Assembly (NCBI GenBank): GCA_963575745.1 | Contig: CAUYUJ010017663.1 | Coordinates: forward strand, 15,001 to 67,500 | Reading direction: 5' to 3' | Origin: Prorocentrum cordatum | Taxonomy: Eukaryota > Sar > Dinophyceae > Prorocentrales > Prorocentraceae | DNA: 52,500 nt | Shown here: piece after piece, positions 20,860 to 30,909 of the stretch | How the letters are laid out: each line of letters begins with the position of its first letter | How positions within the stretch are numbered: position 1 is the first letter of the stretch | The notes under the pieces: generated by a model | Told to the model about the DNA's origin: nothing | Databases searched by the model: none | What the model saw: only the letters and a program-made list of their open reading frames with translations | Position numbers and translations under genes: made by a program

Positions 20860-21430
20860 CGAGGGACGGGATGCTCCTGCCATCACCACGCCCCCACAGA
20901 GTCCACCTGGCCGACCCCGGAAACCGCGGATCCGACAACGTTGCCGTGATGGCATCGCCAGTGCCTCTGCTGGCCTCCCGCTGGCGCAGCCGCCCCCGCC
21001 GTGCTTCCGTGGGCCTCCGCTGGCCGGCCGCCCGCCGGCACCGAGGGCGAGGGTGCGCCGCGTGCGGGGGCAGTCCCGGGACGCGCCATGTCAGATCCCC
21101 ACCCCCTTCGGCGGCAGCTCATGGAAGCCTCCCATGCCATCCTGCCAGCTCTACGCTGAAGCGACGCTAACGGACGCTGGCCGACGCTAAACCGGCGCTG
21201 TCTCGTCGACTCCCAGACGCAAATTTACTCGAAACGGCACTAAAGACGGACATACGATGGTACACCAGGCTCCCATGATTTGCTACCGAACAGGCAAGAC
21301 GGCAAGCAGGAGAGACATCAAGCCAAGTGGAACGCCCTGCCCGGGCCCCCGGGTTTTTGAATCTCTATATGTTGCATTTCGTTGATGTTCGTCGATTTTG
21401 ATGAATTTGTTGGAACTTCGTTGGGGACAC
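20860..21430. other. no recognised gene
   Basis: GC-rich sequence, presumably intronic for the minus-strand gene. 21165-21200 has three GACGCTAA/GGACGCTGG units. Nothing else identified. Confidence 0.4.
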
Positions 21431-21435
21431 CAAAG

Positions 21436-21560
21436 TGCCGATACCGCTAAGCCGAGGACCTCTCCGAGGGAGCGTTCGGACCAGGATTGCGAGGCGAATC
21501 CAACGGTGGCGACGGGGGCGCCCAAAGGAGGCCCAGCAAGGGAAAAACGGGCGAGGGGGC
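21436..21560 (+). repeat. family J dispersed repeat, copy 2
   Basis: Blocks CCGATACCGCTAAG, GAGGACCTCTCCGAGG, GCGAATCCAACGGTGGCGAC and GGAGGCCC line up with 8190-8325. Confidence 0.6.
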
Positions 21561-21719
21561 AGAGGTATGGGATACCTTTTCCTCCTCTGAGCTTCGTTGT
21601 TTTCGAATCCATCCCTGGGCCCCCCATACCTCTTTGTTGAGCTTCGCACCCTGGCCAGCGCGGGAGGCCATCCCCGCCAGGAGATCCGGGGCCAGTGGCC
21701 TGCCGAGGCCTTCCTGGTC

Positions 21720-22375
21720 GCCTCCTCTTGAGCCCTCCTCCAGCTCTTCCTCCTCCTACTCCTCCTCCTCCTCCACTTGTTCCCCCCCCCCTCCTCCTTC
21801 TCCTCCTCCTCCTCCTCCTCCTCCTCCTCCTCCTCCTCCTCCACCTTCCTTCCCCCCCCCTCCTCCTCCTCTCCTCTTCCTCCTCCTCCTCCTCTCCTCC
21901 TCCTCCTCCCTCCTCCTCCCTCCTCCACCTCCGTCCTCCTCGTCCTCCTCCTCCTCCTCCTCCTCCTCTCCTCCTCCTCCTCCTCTCCTCTCCCTCCTCC
22001 CCTCCTCCTCCTCTCCTCTCCTCTCCTCCCCGTCCTCCTCCCTCCTCCTCCTCTCCTCCTCCTCCTGCTCCTCTCCTCTCCTCCCTCCCTCCCTCCTCCT
22101 CCTCCTCCCCTTCTCTTCTCCCTCCTCCTCCCTTCCTTCCTCTCCCTCCTCCCTCCTCCTCCTCCTCCTCTCTCCCTCCTCCTCCTCTCATCCCTCTTGC
22201 GTCTTCTCCTCTTCTTCCTGATCCTCCTACTCCTCCTCCTCCTCCTGCTCCTCCTCCTCCTCCTCTTCCTGATCCTCCTCCTCCTCCTCCTCTTCCTCCT
22301 CTTCCTCCTCTCCCACTTCCTCCTCTTCCTCCTCTTCCTCCTCCTCCACTTCCTCTTCCTCCTCCCTCGCGGCCT
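21720..22375. repeat. CTC/TCC pyrimidine tract
   Basis: About 650 bp of imperfect CTC triplets with TTCCTC interruptions toward the right end. The opposing ORFs (poly-Ser/Pro/Leu, poly-Glu/Arg) are artefacts. Confidence 0.9.
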
Positions 22376-22519
22376 CGCCGCCTGAGTGCGCCCCCCTTTT
22401 CCGCTGCCTGTTTTTGTGGCCGCTCCTCGGCTCTTTCCTCTCCTCTTGCATGTGGGGCAATTCCCGCAATCTCGCATCCCGGGTGGCCTGGACGCGCGAG
22501 CGGACTGCCTCTGCCGCGC

Positions 22520-22542
22520 TGCGACGTGAAACAGTTTCTCGT

Positions 22543-22576
<34 letters not shown>

Positions 22577-22835
22577 GCTCTCGCTCTCCACTCATCCTGT
22601 GATTATTGTACACATGTATAGTTGCATGTACCATGCTTGCGTAGTCATAATTACCGTTGACGCCTTCGCCGTCGCCGAAGCCGCTGTCGTCGTTGCCGTC
22701 GCCGTCGCCGTCGCCGTCGCTGCCGCCGCCGTCGTCGTCGTGTTCGTCGTCGTCGTTTTCGTTTTCGTTTTCGTCGTCGTCGTCGTCGTCCTCGTCGTCG
22801 TCGTCATCGTCGTCGTCGTCGTCTCTCGCGCCTCC
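22520..22835. repeat. CT run and GTC triplet tract
   Basis: 22525-22580 is a CT dinucleotide run. 22655-22830 is GTC/GCC triplet DNA like the 2-5.8 kb tract. Between them is about 70 bp of AT-richer unique sequence. Confidence 0.85.
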
Positions 22836-23094
22836 GCCGAAGTCCGAGGCGGGCCCGGGCCGTGGCGGCGAGCCCCAGACGCGCGCGACGGGTGCCACCG
22901 AGCACTCTGTTGGGGGGGGGGTCGACTCAAAGAAGGCATCGGTGCTGCTGCAGCACGGGGCAGTTTTTAATACATAGGACTTTGAAAATTATGGGATTTA
23001 GGGTACATGATTAATATATGTGAATTTGTGAGTGAGGTCATCGTTGTTTTCATACTAAACCCCTGCATGTTTCATACATGATCCGCACGCGGGG

Positions 23095-23300
23095 CATGTA
23101 TTAAAAACGGCACTGTCGGGGCCAGTCCACAAGAAACCTTCCACGAGAAACCCAATCCTGGGACCCCAGGGCGCCGATGAACTTTTGGCGCGGGACCGTC
23201 ACGCCTTCCGCAGCAGAACCATTGGGACCCAAGAATCCCGGTGCACCCTGGGGGCAAGCAAGGTGTTTATTGGCATGGGCCTCCACTGTGCTCTCCGGGT
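23095..23300 (+). repeat. family M dispersed repeat, copy 1
   Basis: About 200 bp running from CCACAAGAAACC, through CCTGGGACCCCAGG and GTCACGCCTTCC, to CCCTGGGGGCAAGCAAGGTG and TTGGCATGGGCCTCCACTGT. Full copies lie at 28715-28930 and 51160-51365, with a partial copy at 51596-51656, all in the plus orientation. No frame is conserved among the copies. Confidence 0.8.
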
Positions 23301-23309
23301 TCTCTTGGG

Positions 23310-23400
23310 GAGCATTCATTCTGGCCAGGAATTCGGAGGAGAATCAAAGCCGCGGCGACGAGGGAAAGGCAGCGGTATCTGTACCTCCCCTTCTCTGACC
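23310..23400 (+). repeat. family J dispersed repeat, weak copy 3
   Basis: Contains TGGGGAGCATTCATTCTGGC then GGAGAATCAAAGCCGCGGCG, resembling the middle of the other two J copies. Confidence 0.4.
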
Positions 23401-23487
23401 CTGTGATCCGACGTTGCAGAAAAGTGCAACATCGCAAAGAAAAATCACGACCCGACCCCCAGACCCCATCTTGCTGCGTCACTCTTT

Positions 23488-23645
23488 GATTGGCGGCGCG
23501 CACAAAAGGGGTAGGGGGAGGGGGGAGGGCTTCTTAGAAGGCGCCGGCCTTTACATCTATAGAGAAGGCCCGCACCTTCTAAGAAGCAGGGGTGTTCCTA
23601 AGAAGCCCTCCCCGTTCCCCCCACACCCCTCTGCGCGTGGCTGGT
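23488..23645. mobile_element. family C TIR element, copy 1
   Basis: Left end GGCGGCGCGCACAAAAGGGG, right end CCCCTCTGCGCGTGGCTG. The inner arms GCTTCTTAGAAGGCGC and GCACCTTCTAAGAAGC are inverted repeats. Related copies: 26886-27055 and 36455-36835. No ORF. Confidence 0.8.
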
Positions 23646-23869
23646 TCAAGCCGGATCGACAACTATGTGAGGGCCCTAGGGCCCGACGTGGAGCGACAAA
23701 GCCTGGCTCGAAAAAGTAGAGCCGCCAGAATCTCAAGGCAAGTACTGCTTTCATTGGCGCGGCGCAAGCAGCCTAGACTACAGCCGTTTGATACCTATGT
23801 ATTAAGAAGACGGGCCACTTCCCTCGAAGCCTCGTCAAGCGCAATGGTTTCTCCTCCTCCTCTTCCTAG

Positions 23870-23965
23870 AGATTGCTCCTCCTCCTACTCCTGCTCCTCC
23901 TGCTCCTCCTGCTCCTCCTCCTCCTCCTCCTCCTCCTCCTCCTCCTCCTCCTCCTCCTCCTCCTG
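23870..23965. repeat. CTC tract
   Basis: About 95 bp of CTC triplets immediately downstream (minus sense) of a helical-repeat exon. Confidence 0.9.
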
Positions 23966-24128
23966 CGTCGTCGTCCCGGCGGTCCTGGCAGCGCTCGGTG
24001 ATCGCCTGCCAGACCAGGGGATTGCCGCCCTCGGCCGCGGCCGCCTGGGCCAGCCTCCGCAGGGCGCTGGAGCGCATGTGCGGCACGGCGGCGAGGTCCG
24101 CCACGGGTGCCAGCGTGGCCAGCGGCGC
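23966..24128 (-). CDS. exon of FASTK/RAP-like helical-repeat protein gene (upstream part)
   Basis: An AG acceptor (CCTGGGAG) precedes APLATLAPVADLAAVPHMRS, SALRRLAQAAAAEGGNPLVW and QAITERCQDRRDD. Two helix pairs with the N.LVW.AI..RC pattern fit the same heptatricopeptide/FASTK-type repeat as the exons at 20.1-20.9 kb, on the same strand. It is therefore placed upstream in the same gene (inference). The exon end is uncertain (somewhere in 23966-23993) because it runs into a CTC tract. Directly upstream is the inverted composite repeat, which would be intron. Confidence 0.5.
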
Positions 24129-24139
24129 CTCCCAGGATT

Positions 24140-25185
24140 TATAAACATTATCCGGGCGAAGGACCTAACCATATGCAGTTGTGGGTACCGCAATTGTGAA
24201 TATCTTCTTCGGTGGAGGTCCCTAGGGGTCTACGAAGCGCTGCACTGGGTGGGGGGGAACGCATGCGGGCGGTAGCACTGGGGCCGTCGGTGGTGGGGAT
24301 GCATGTGGGCGGTAGACCTGGAACCTTCGGTGGAGCTCGCTATGGGGCCACAAAGCGCTGTACTAGGTGGGGGGGACGCATGCGGGCGGTAGCACTGGGA
24401 CCTTCGGTGGAGCTCCCTATGGGGCCACGAATCGTGTGAGGCGTGTGCCGAAATGGGTGTGGGGGACGCATGCGGGCGGTCCCACTGGGGCCTTCGGTGG
24501 AGCTCCCTATGGGGCCACGAAACGTGTGAGGGTGTGCCAAAGTGGGTTTTCGGGACGCATGCAGGCGGTCCCACTGGGGGCACCGGTGGAGCTCCTCATG
24601 GGCCACGAACGCTGTGCTAGGTGGGTGAAACGCAGGGAGGAGGGAGGAGCGGGAGGAGGAGGGAGGGAGGGAGGGAGGGAGGAACGCGGGACCGTCTCTT
24701 CAAAACGAAGACCCGACACCACAGGAGGGTTGGGAAAAAAACTCCAAGAGAGGGGGGGGATTTCTTCTTCCTCCTCCTCCTCCTCCTCCTCCTCCTCCTC
24801 CTCCTCCTCCTCCTCCTCCTCCGCGTCCTCCTCCCTCCTCCTCCCTCCCCGTCCTCCTCCTCCGCGTCCTCCTCCTCCTCCGCCTCCTCCGCCTCCTCCT
24901 CCTCCTCCCTCCTCCCTCCTCCTCCATCCAGGCCGCCTCCGAGGGATTTCGTCCGTATACACGGCGAGCGCGCCCGTGGAAGGGGGGAGGGTGACCCCCC
25001 CCCCCCTGGAGCTGCCCTGCCGGAAGCATTCCCCCCTCCCTCCTGTTTTCTCGCCCCTCGCAGGCGTACCACCCCCCCTCCCTTTCCTGCGCTGTCCCCA
25101 AAGGGGGGGGGAGCCGCGGGGCGTAAAGGTTTTTATGTGTATTTTTCTTTTGTTCCCTCCGTTGGGTCAGTCAACGCCACCAGAA
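24140..25185 (-). repeat. composite dispersed repeat, inverted second copy
   Basis: On the minus strand it has the same order as 12170-13715: the flank with ATGGTTAGGTCCTTCGCCC, about five diverged units of the 77-bp satellite (24211-24640), then the TCTTCAAAACGA and GGTTGGGAAAAAAACTCC flank (plus-strand wording). It carries a CTC insertion and possibly extends to about 25185. It has fewer and less uniform satellite units than the 12-kb copy. Confidence 0.7.
24765..24935. repeat. CTC/TCC tract inside the composite repeat
   Basis: About 170 bp of TCC triplets at a position where the 12-kb copy of the composite repeat has no such tract. Confidence 0.85.
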
Positions 25186-25345
25186 TCAGGTCGGGCGTGT
25201 CCCCCTACAGGCGGATTCTGGACCACAGATGAAAATATGCCCAACAAATAAAGAACAAAATATTCAAAAATGGTCCAACAGTCGTCCCCAGACTATGTTC
25301 TGACTATTTTTAATTATTCCTCCTGTAAAGAGACATGCCCGACAC
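25186..25345 (+). mobile_element. family A element, copy A4
   Basis: Left end CAGGTCGGGCGTGTCC then CCTACAGGCGGATTCTGG; right end TTCCTCCTGTAAAGAGACAT then GCCCGA. CACCAG stands on both sides (25178-25183 and 25343-25348), an imperfect target duplication. Confidence 0.85.
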
Positions 25346-25349
25346 CAGC

Positions 25350-25725
25350 AATGATGAGCGACTCCAACCTCCTTGACCGCATATCACCACAGCAGGGCTG
25401 CGCCGCAGCGTGAGACGGAGAAACGCAAGGCGGCCGACAGCTCGCACACGTCCGTGCGCAGAGCATTCAGATGAGCCTCACCACGAAGAGGGAAGGAGGG
25501 GGGCGGCGAGGGGGGAGGTGGGAGTGCGGGCAAGACGTGTATCCATGTCCGCTGCATCTTGAAGGTGCGGGCTCCCTTCCCCAGAAGCCAGAGGCGCAGC
25601 AAAGGCGCAGCGGCTACGGAGAACAATCGGCCTTTTGGCGCCCCTTCTCAGGGACAGTTGCTGCATTGCCGTAGTACTCGCGATGACACCCGTGACCGGC
25701 GCCGAACCCCCCCCCTCCCGCCCCT
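25350..25725. other. no recognised gene
   Basis: Mixed GC-rich sequence with short open frames on both strands and no motif. Confidence 0.4.
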
Positions 25726-25814
25726 GGTCACGTTACGATTCGCACCAGCGCCGTCCGGGAACGAGCCATTCTGGAGCATTCCAGAGTGGCGCCGGCGCGA
25801 ATCGTGACGTGACC
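25726..25814. mobile_element. 89-bp hairpin element
   Basis: GGTCACGTTACGATTCGCAC at the left is the near-perfect inverse of GCGCGAATCGTGACGTGACC at the right (about 27-bp arms). It is set in C-rich sequence. It could be a minimal TIR element. Confidence 0.6.
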
Positions 25815-25856
25815 AGTCCCTTCCCCCGCCCTTCCCCCCAGGTCGCACCCGTCAGT

Positions 25857-26057
25857 CGGCGGCGAGCGAGGGGGGGGAACTGAGAAGGAGAGGGCCTCCT
25901 CAAAAGGCGGCGCAGGACTCTCAGAAGCCCCTCGCGCCTCCTGAGAAGCTGTCAGTGTCTCTGGGGAAGGCGCAGAAGACTTCCTCAGAAGGCCGGCGGA
26001 CTTCCCAGCCTTCTGAGCAGGCCCGCCCCTTCTCACTTCCCCCTCGGCTCGCCGCCG
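25857..26057. mobile_element. 201-bp TIR element with about 50-bp arms
   Basis: The left arm CGGCGGCGAGCGAGG..GAGAAGGAGAGGGCC pairs with the right arm ending CCCTCGGCTCGCCGCCG. AGT borders both sides, possibly a 3-bp target duplication. The inner CTCAGAAG/CTTCTGAG phrases also pair. Confidence 0.6.
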
Positions 26058-26116
26058 AGTTCTCGCCAGGGGGTGAAGAAGCGGGCTCCAGAAGGCCCCC
26101 CGACGTCATGATTTTT

Positions 26117-26275
26117 TCATGACGTCGACCCTCTGAGGTCTCGACCCATTCTCCGGAACCGGCTTTCCATCCTGAGTCGTTTTTGCACGGTGCCGAGGAC
26201 CGGCAAGGGCCCCCGAGAGGCCGAAAATATGGAAGAGCCTCCCGTCGTGATTCTTGTCACGACTCGAGGCGGTCT
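26117..26275 (+). repeat. family B dispersed repeat, copy 2
   Basis: Matches 7338-7480 and 51401-51560 from ATGACGTCGACCC to the hairpin GTCGTGATTCTTGTCACGAC. Confidence 0.75.
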
Positions 26276-26304
26276 GGGGAAGCGGGGCTTCTCTGAAGCG
26301 GTTC

Positions 26305-26410
26305 GCTCCTCGGAGGCGGAGGCGGAGGAGGAGGCGGAGGAGGAGGCGGAGGAGGAGGAGGAGGAGGAGGAGGAGGAGGAGGAGGAGGAGGAGGAAGAGG
26401 AGGGGGAGGA
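26305..26410. repeat. GGA/GGC purine-rich tract
   Basis: About 100 bp of GGA triplets immediately after a family B copy. Confidence 0.9.
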
Positions 26411-26753
26411 GGCTGCGAGAATGGCCTCCGCCCACTGGCCTTCCCCCCCCCTGGGGCCGCGCCGCCGCTCCGGGATGGGGGAGATGCCCCGAGCGGCTCG
26501 AGGGCTCGTGGCAGGCGAGCCAGCAAGAGCGGGCCTCGCGCCCAGACTTCTGTTGCTCCCATCGTACTTGCAAGGGCCACATCCCGGGAACAACTCCGAG
26601 CACCCGGAGAGAAAAGTGCCGAGGCGGTGTCGAAGCAGCGTCGAACGAGCGCCTCCCGGGGTCCGACACCTGAAAACCCTGGGGTTTCGGTGCGCTCTTG
26701 GTGCTCGGAATTCTTTCTGGTGGTTCAGGCCAAGGTAGGCTGGAACATCAGAA

Positions 26754-27256
26754 GCCCAGACGGCACATCGGCACCCGAGGAAGACGGGAACGCTGGCAGA
26801 TAGCGGGGGCGTGTGGTCAGGAGGGGGAGGGGAGGCCCCGAGGCTCGAACGATCGAGCAGGCGAGCGAGCAAAAATGAGCCTCGCATGGCGGCGCGCACA
26901 CGGGGGTGGGGGGAGGGGGAGGGCTTCTTAGAAAGGGAATGCTTCTTAGAAGGCGCCGGCGCTATATCTATAGATAAGGCCCGCGCCTTCTAAGAAGCAG
27001 GGGTGTTCCGAAGACGCCCTCCCCCCTCCCTCCACCCCTCTCTGCGCGTGGCTGACTCGCGCCCGGACGGCACACTGGCACCAGAGGAAGACAGGAACGC
27101 TGGCGGATAGCCGGGGCGTGTGGTCAGGAGGGGGAGGGGGCCCCGAGGTTCGAGGATCGAGCGGGCGAGCGAGCAAGAATGAGCCTCGCGCCCGGACGGG
27201 ACATCGGCACAGAGGAAGACGGGAACGCTGGCGGATAGCCGGGGCGTGTGGTCATG
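26754..27256 (+). repeat. tandem repeat of about 130 bp, three units, one interrupted
   Basis: Units start near 26754, 27059 and 27189 (GGACGGCACAT, GGAAGACGGGAACGCTGGC, GGGGCGTGTGGTCA). They end in GCGAGCGAGCAAAAATGAGC. The junction after unit 1 is split by a family C element; the junction after unit 2 is intact. The third unit is partial. Confidence 0.85.
26886..27055. mobile_element. family C TIR element, copy 2 (170 bp), 5-bp target duplication
   Basis: It sits in the tandem array with CTCGC on both sides (26881-26885 and 27056-27060). The neighbouring junction has one CTCGC (27185-27189) and no insert. Ends ATGGCGGCGCGCAC and GCGCGTGGCTGA; inner arms GCTTCTTAGAAGGCGC and GCGCCTTCTAAGAAGC. 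Non-coding. Confidence 0.9.
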
Positions 27257-27259
27257 TAC

Positions 27260-27865
27260 GCCGTTGGCCACAGGCAGCAGCCATCGACTGCGTCGTCGTC
27301 GCCGCGCTCCCGTAGCTGAAGCGGCTGACCTCGAGCGAAGGCGACGTCACCTGGTGTCCTGTCCGACCCTGGCCATCGCTCGGACGTCCATTTCCTGTGT
27401 TTTTTTTTCGGTTTCGTGCGTGGCTCTTTCGCCAAATGATCAAGGATGCTCCTCAATGGTCCTCGCCGAAGGAAAAATGCACACGTCCAAGCGATGCCGA
27501 GGACCCCACGCAGCTCACCCCTACGGCAGGGCACCGATGCGCAGACGCCGGGAGCCCACCGCCGTCTGGGCACGCCCCCCGCGTGCGCGCCCCCTTCTCG
27601 CCCTGGGCTCGCGGGAAGATCCGAACCGGCTCCGCACGCGGGCCGGCGCCGTGGGTGCGCCTCACGCAGAGCGAGGCCCCAGGCTTCTTCGGGAGCGGCC
27701 ACGAGGGGGGTGTTCAAGAGGGGGGGGTGCAAATCATGACCCCAGCGGGGGGGCCAGGGACGCAATGAAATCAGAAGAGGCGCCATGAAATCTGGGGAGC
27801 TATCATGGCCCCCGCCGTGATATCCCCCCCTCCCCTAGTCATCACCCCCCTCTCTTTGCCGCCCC
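27260..27865. other. no recognised gene
   Basis: GC-rich sequence with a T run near 27400. Open frames on both strands, without motifs or conservation elsewhere in the window. Confidence 0.4.
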
Positions 27866-27869
27866 CGAC

Positions 27870-28390
27870 TTTTGTGGCAGCGCTCTCTGTGGTGGTGCCT
27901 CCTGGGGAGCAGGCCCTCGCCTGCGCGGGCCGCACCCCCCGCGGGTCCCCGCCCAGAGCATCCCCCGCGAGTCCCCCGCGAGTCCTCGCGCAGATCGAGG
28001 CCCCAGGCTCTTGGCAGCGACTGCTCCCTGTGGTGGTGCCTCCTGGGGAGCAAAAGCCCTCGCCGGAACGGGCCGCCTCGCCCCGCAAGGGTCCCCGGCC
28101 GGAGCGCGTCCTTCGGCCTTCGGGGGGCGCCCCGCGCGCACGCCAGGGCTCCACCGCCCCCCGCTCTCCGAGAGCTCCTCCCGCCCGAGCGCGCGCCCCG
28201 CCCGGGCGGCGCGGGCCCCGCCGCCCCTGGAGCGACACGGCAGGGCTCCCCCCCAGAGATCCCCGCCCGCACGGCAGGGCGTTCCCCCGCGATCCCCGCC
28301 CGAGCGCGCGCCCCGCCCGGGCGGCGCGGGCCCCGCCGCCCCTGGAGCGAGGCGGGCCCGAGCAGAAGCCGGGCCGAGGCGAACCTCGGG
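27870..28390. repeat. GC-rich locally duplicated region
   Basis: TGTGGTGGTGCCTCCTGGGG occurs twice (about 27888 and 28029) in longer matching blocks. GAGCGCGCGCCCCGCCCGGG through GGAGCGA occurs at about 28187 and 28307. Probable serial duplication. The open frames are Pro/Ala/Arg-rich artefacts. Confidence 0.7.
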
Positions 28391-28504
28391 TGAGGATCCA
28401 GCGGGAGCCCCGCTCCTTCCCTCCCCTCCCTCGCCCCCCCCCCTCCTTCCGTCCGCCGCTCCCATCCCTCCCTCCTTCGCCTCTCCCCTGGAATGCTTCC
28501 CTCC

Positions 28505-28690
28505 CTCCCCCCGCCTCTCCCAAGACGAAGCCAGGACGAGGACAACATCGGGCGAGGATACGTCGGGAAGCTCTGAGATCTGGCGGCTCTGGAGGATGCA
28601 TCGGGCACCGCGGCCTTCTCGGAGCGTCCCGGGAAGCTCAGTGAGAGCGCTCCAGAAGGCTCTGGAGCTGACCTATCCTCGCCCCGGCCC
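28505..28690. repeat. family L dispersed repeat, non-intronic copy
   Basis: Diverged relative of the intron at 20320-20496, in the same orientation: CCAGGACGAGGACAACATC, CTGGCGGCTCTGGAGGATGC, GAGAGCGCTCCAG, GCCCCGGCC in the same order. Confidence 0.6.
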
Positions 28691-28714
28691 TGCCCGAGCA
28701 AGGCCTCCATGAGG

Positions 28715-28930
28715 AAGGGTGCTTTCCCGTACAGCAGGGGCCCGACCACAAGAAACCCTCCGCAAGAAGCCCAACCCTGGGACCCCAGGACGTCCAGGGA
28801 GGCGTGGTGTGGGCACGTCACGCCTTCCCATCGCAAAGCCGTCCAAGCCCAAGAGACCCAGGGCACCCTGGAGGCGAGCAGGGTGCTTCTTGGCATGGGC
28901 CTCCACTGTACGGCCGGACGTGGGACGGAA
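28715..28930 (+). repeat. family M dispersed repeat, copy 2
   Basis: CCACAAGAAACC, CCAACCCTGGGACCCCAGGA, GTCACGCCTTCCCATCGC and CTTGGCATGGGCCTCCACTG follow the order of the copies at 23.1 and 51.2 kb. Confidence 0.8.
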
Positions 28931-28934
28931 AAAC

Positions 28935-29890
28935 ATCCCCCAACAACAAGAGGACCTCCGCCGGCCAAAATGAAGAGCAGTCGAGGGTGCCCTCGCCCCG
29001 GATGCACAGGAACACCCAACAAGCACGAAGAATGTGTGGTGACCTCCCCGAGCCGACCGCCATCCTATACCTCGGCCGGACCGTGCCAGGCATTGCGAGG
29101 ATGGCCCCGTGGACGACAGGAGACGGAGGCCCGCCGGATCCGCCACGCGAGAAGTCGCCGACGGCGAGTGCGCTATTGGGAGAAGGAGACTCAGCAGGAC
29201 GGCGGGAGATGTGCACAGGATGACCAGAACGCTGGGAAGGGAGCGAAGCAAGGAGACAAGCGGAACTGGGAAATAGGATGGGGCAACGCCTATGAAACTG
29301 GAATCGTATCCGGAAAAGCGGTCCGCGCTCGGGCGAGGGCGCCGTTCTGAGCGATGGGAGCCAAAAGCCTACAGCGGGAACGCCAATTTTGAGACAGCGG
29401 GAACGCCAATTTTGAGACAGCGAGAAGCGAGAGAACCACAACAGATCACACAGACCGAGGCAGGGGAGAGAGGGGAGCAGTCTGCAATCGTAATGTGCGA
29501 CTGTGGAGCAGGAGGAGGATGAGGAGGAGGAAGAGGAGATAGGACGGCGAAGAGGCTGATGATGGAAGGGTTGATGTAAGGCGCTCAAGGAATTCAGACA
29601 GGGAAACGGTGGCTTCTGGTGGGGTAGGAATGAGGAAGAGGAAGGGTGGGCACAATGGAGGAGGAGAGAAAGGAAAAGGACAATGAAGACGCCGCTCGCA
29701 CTGGAAGAGAGAGCATGGGAGGGAGGGTAGGAGGGGGGCGGAGGATGACAGGGGATAGCAAGGACGTCGAGCGTGGTGAAAGAGGGCGCGGGGGAGGATG
29801 AGCAGGAGAGAGATGGAAGGGGGACTCTGCTGGACCCTGCCGCGACCCCACGCTGTGGGCAACCCTCCTCGGTCACACCATTCGCCGCTC
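28935..29890. other. no recognised gene; purine-rich from 29460
   Basis: 29381-29420 has a short direct repeat (GCGGGAACGCCAATTTTGAG twice). 29460-29830 is purine-rich but not a clean triplet tract. A plus frame at 28975-29350 is not recognised. Confidence 0.4.
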
Positions 29891-29900
29891 GCACTGAGGC

Positions 29901-29904
<4 letters not shown>

Positions 29905-29944
<40 letters not shown>

Positions 29945-30290
29945 TACTACGATGACTACTACCGCGACGACGACGACGACGCGCCTCCATCGGGGCGGCC
30001 GCGCCGCGCGGCGCCAGGGCAGCGCACGCGCGGGGTCGCGCGCCGCGCGGCGGCGGCAGCCACGGAGCTCCGGCGCGGCCGCCCAGGCAGGCGCCGCGCG
30101 CGGCGCCGCGCGCGGCAGGCCGCCTCGGAGCGGCTCCGACGGCGGCCACGGCGAGGGCACGGGCACGGGCGACGACGACGGCGAGGGAGAGGACGAGGAC
30201 GACGACGACGACGACGACGACGACGACAACGACGACGGCGGTGGCGGCGGCGGCGGCGGCGGCGGTGGCGGATGCTACTCCGGCGAGTCC
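29905..30290. repeat. ACG/GAC and GGC triplet tracts
   Basis: 29905-29985 and 30165-30285 are ACG/GGC triplets around a very GC-rich block (CGCGCGGCG repeats, 30000-30130). Confidence 0.85.
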
Positions 30291-30657
30291 GGCGACGACG
30301 GCGGTCGCAGCCCCGAGGGTGACGGCGACGACGGCTGCGGCAGCGACGGCGGCGGCGCGATGACGACGGGGAGAGGCAATCGCGGCGACGATGCTTCTCA
30401 GCTCAGTGGCCCCGACACGGGCTCATCACGGAGGAATCGCTGAAACTGGTTGGACATTCAAGGGGTCGTGGCCACCATCCTCCGCCAGGGAGCGTATCAC
30501 TCAAACTCGCTGGCTCATCACAAAGCCAAGCAGTCAGCACGAGGTCAAGGGACTCCTGGAGGCGAGGCTGGGGAGGTCGGACACAGGCCCTGCGCGCGTG
30601 CATGCCAGGTGCGCGACGAGCGCCAAGACCTGTGACTAGCCACCGCCTTGGCAAACC

Positions 30658-30905
30658 CTAGGTCAGGCATGTCCTCCTACAGGCGGACGTTGGGAGAAAA
30701 ATGCGCAATCGCAAAAACAGATCAGACATAAAAATAGGAGCAGAGACAAGAAGAATCATCATCATCATAACCACACGAATCACAATAATGCAAGCGAAAT
30801 GGTGAAACAGCACAGTAATAGCATAATTTGATGATAGATCGCCGCCAGAACATTACCACACTGTGTTGGAGCACTCCTCCTGCAGATGGGGCACGCCCGA
30901 CTCGA
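30658..30905 (+). mobile_element. family A element, long copy A5 (about 248 bp)
   Basis: Left end TAGGTCAGGCATGTCC then TCCTACAGGCGGACGTTGG; right end CTCCTCCTGCAGATGGGGCA then CGCCCGACTC. The interior is longer and AT-rich (ATCATCATCATCAT run near 30760). Confidence 0.75.
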
Positions 30906-30909
30906 GGCA

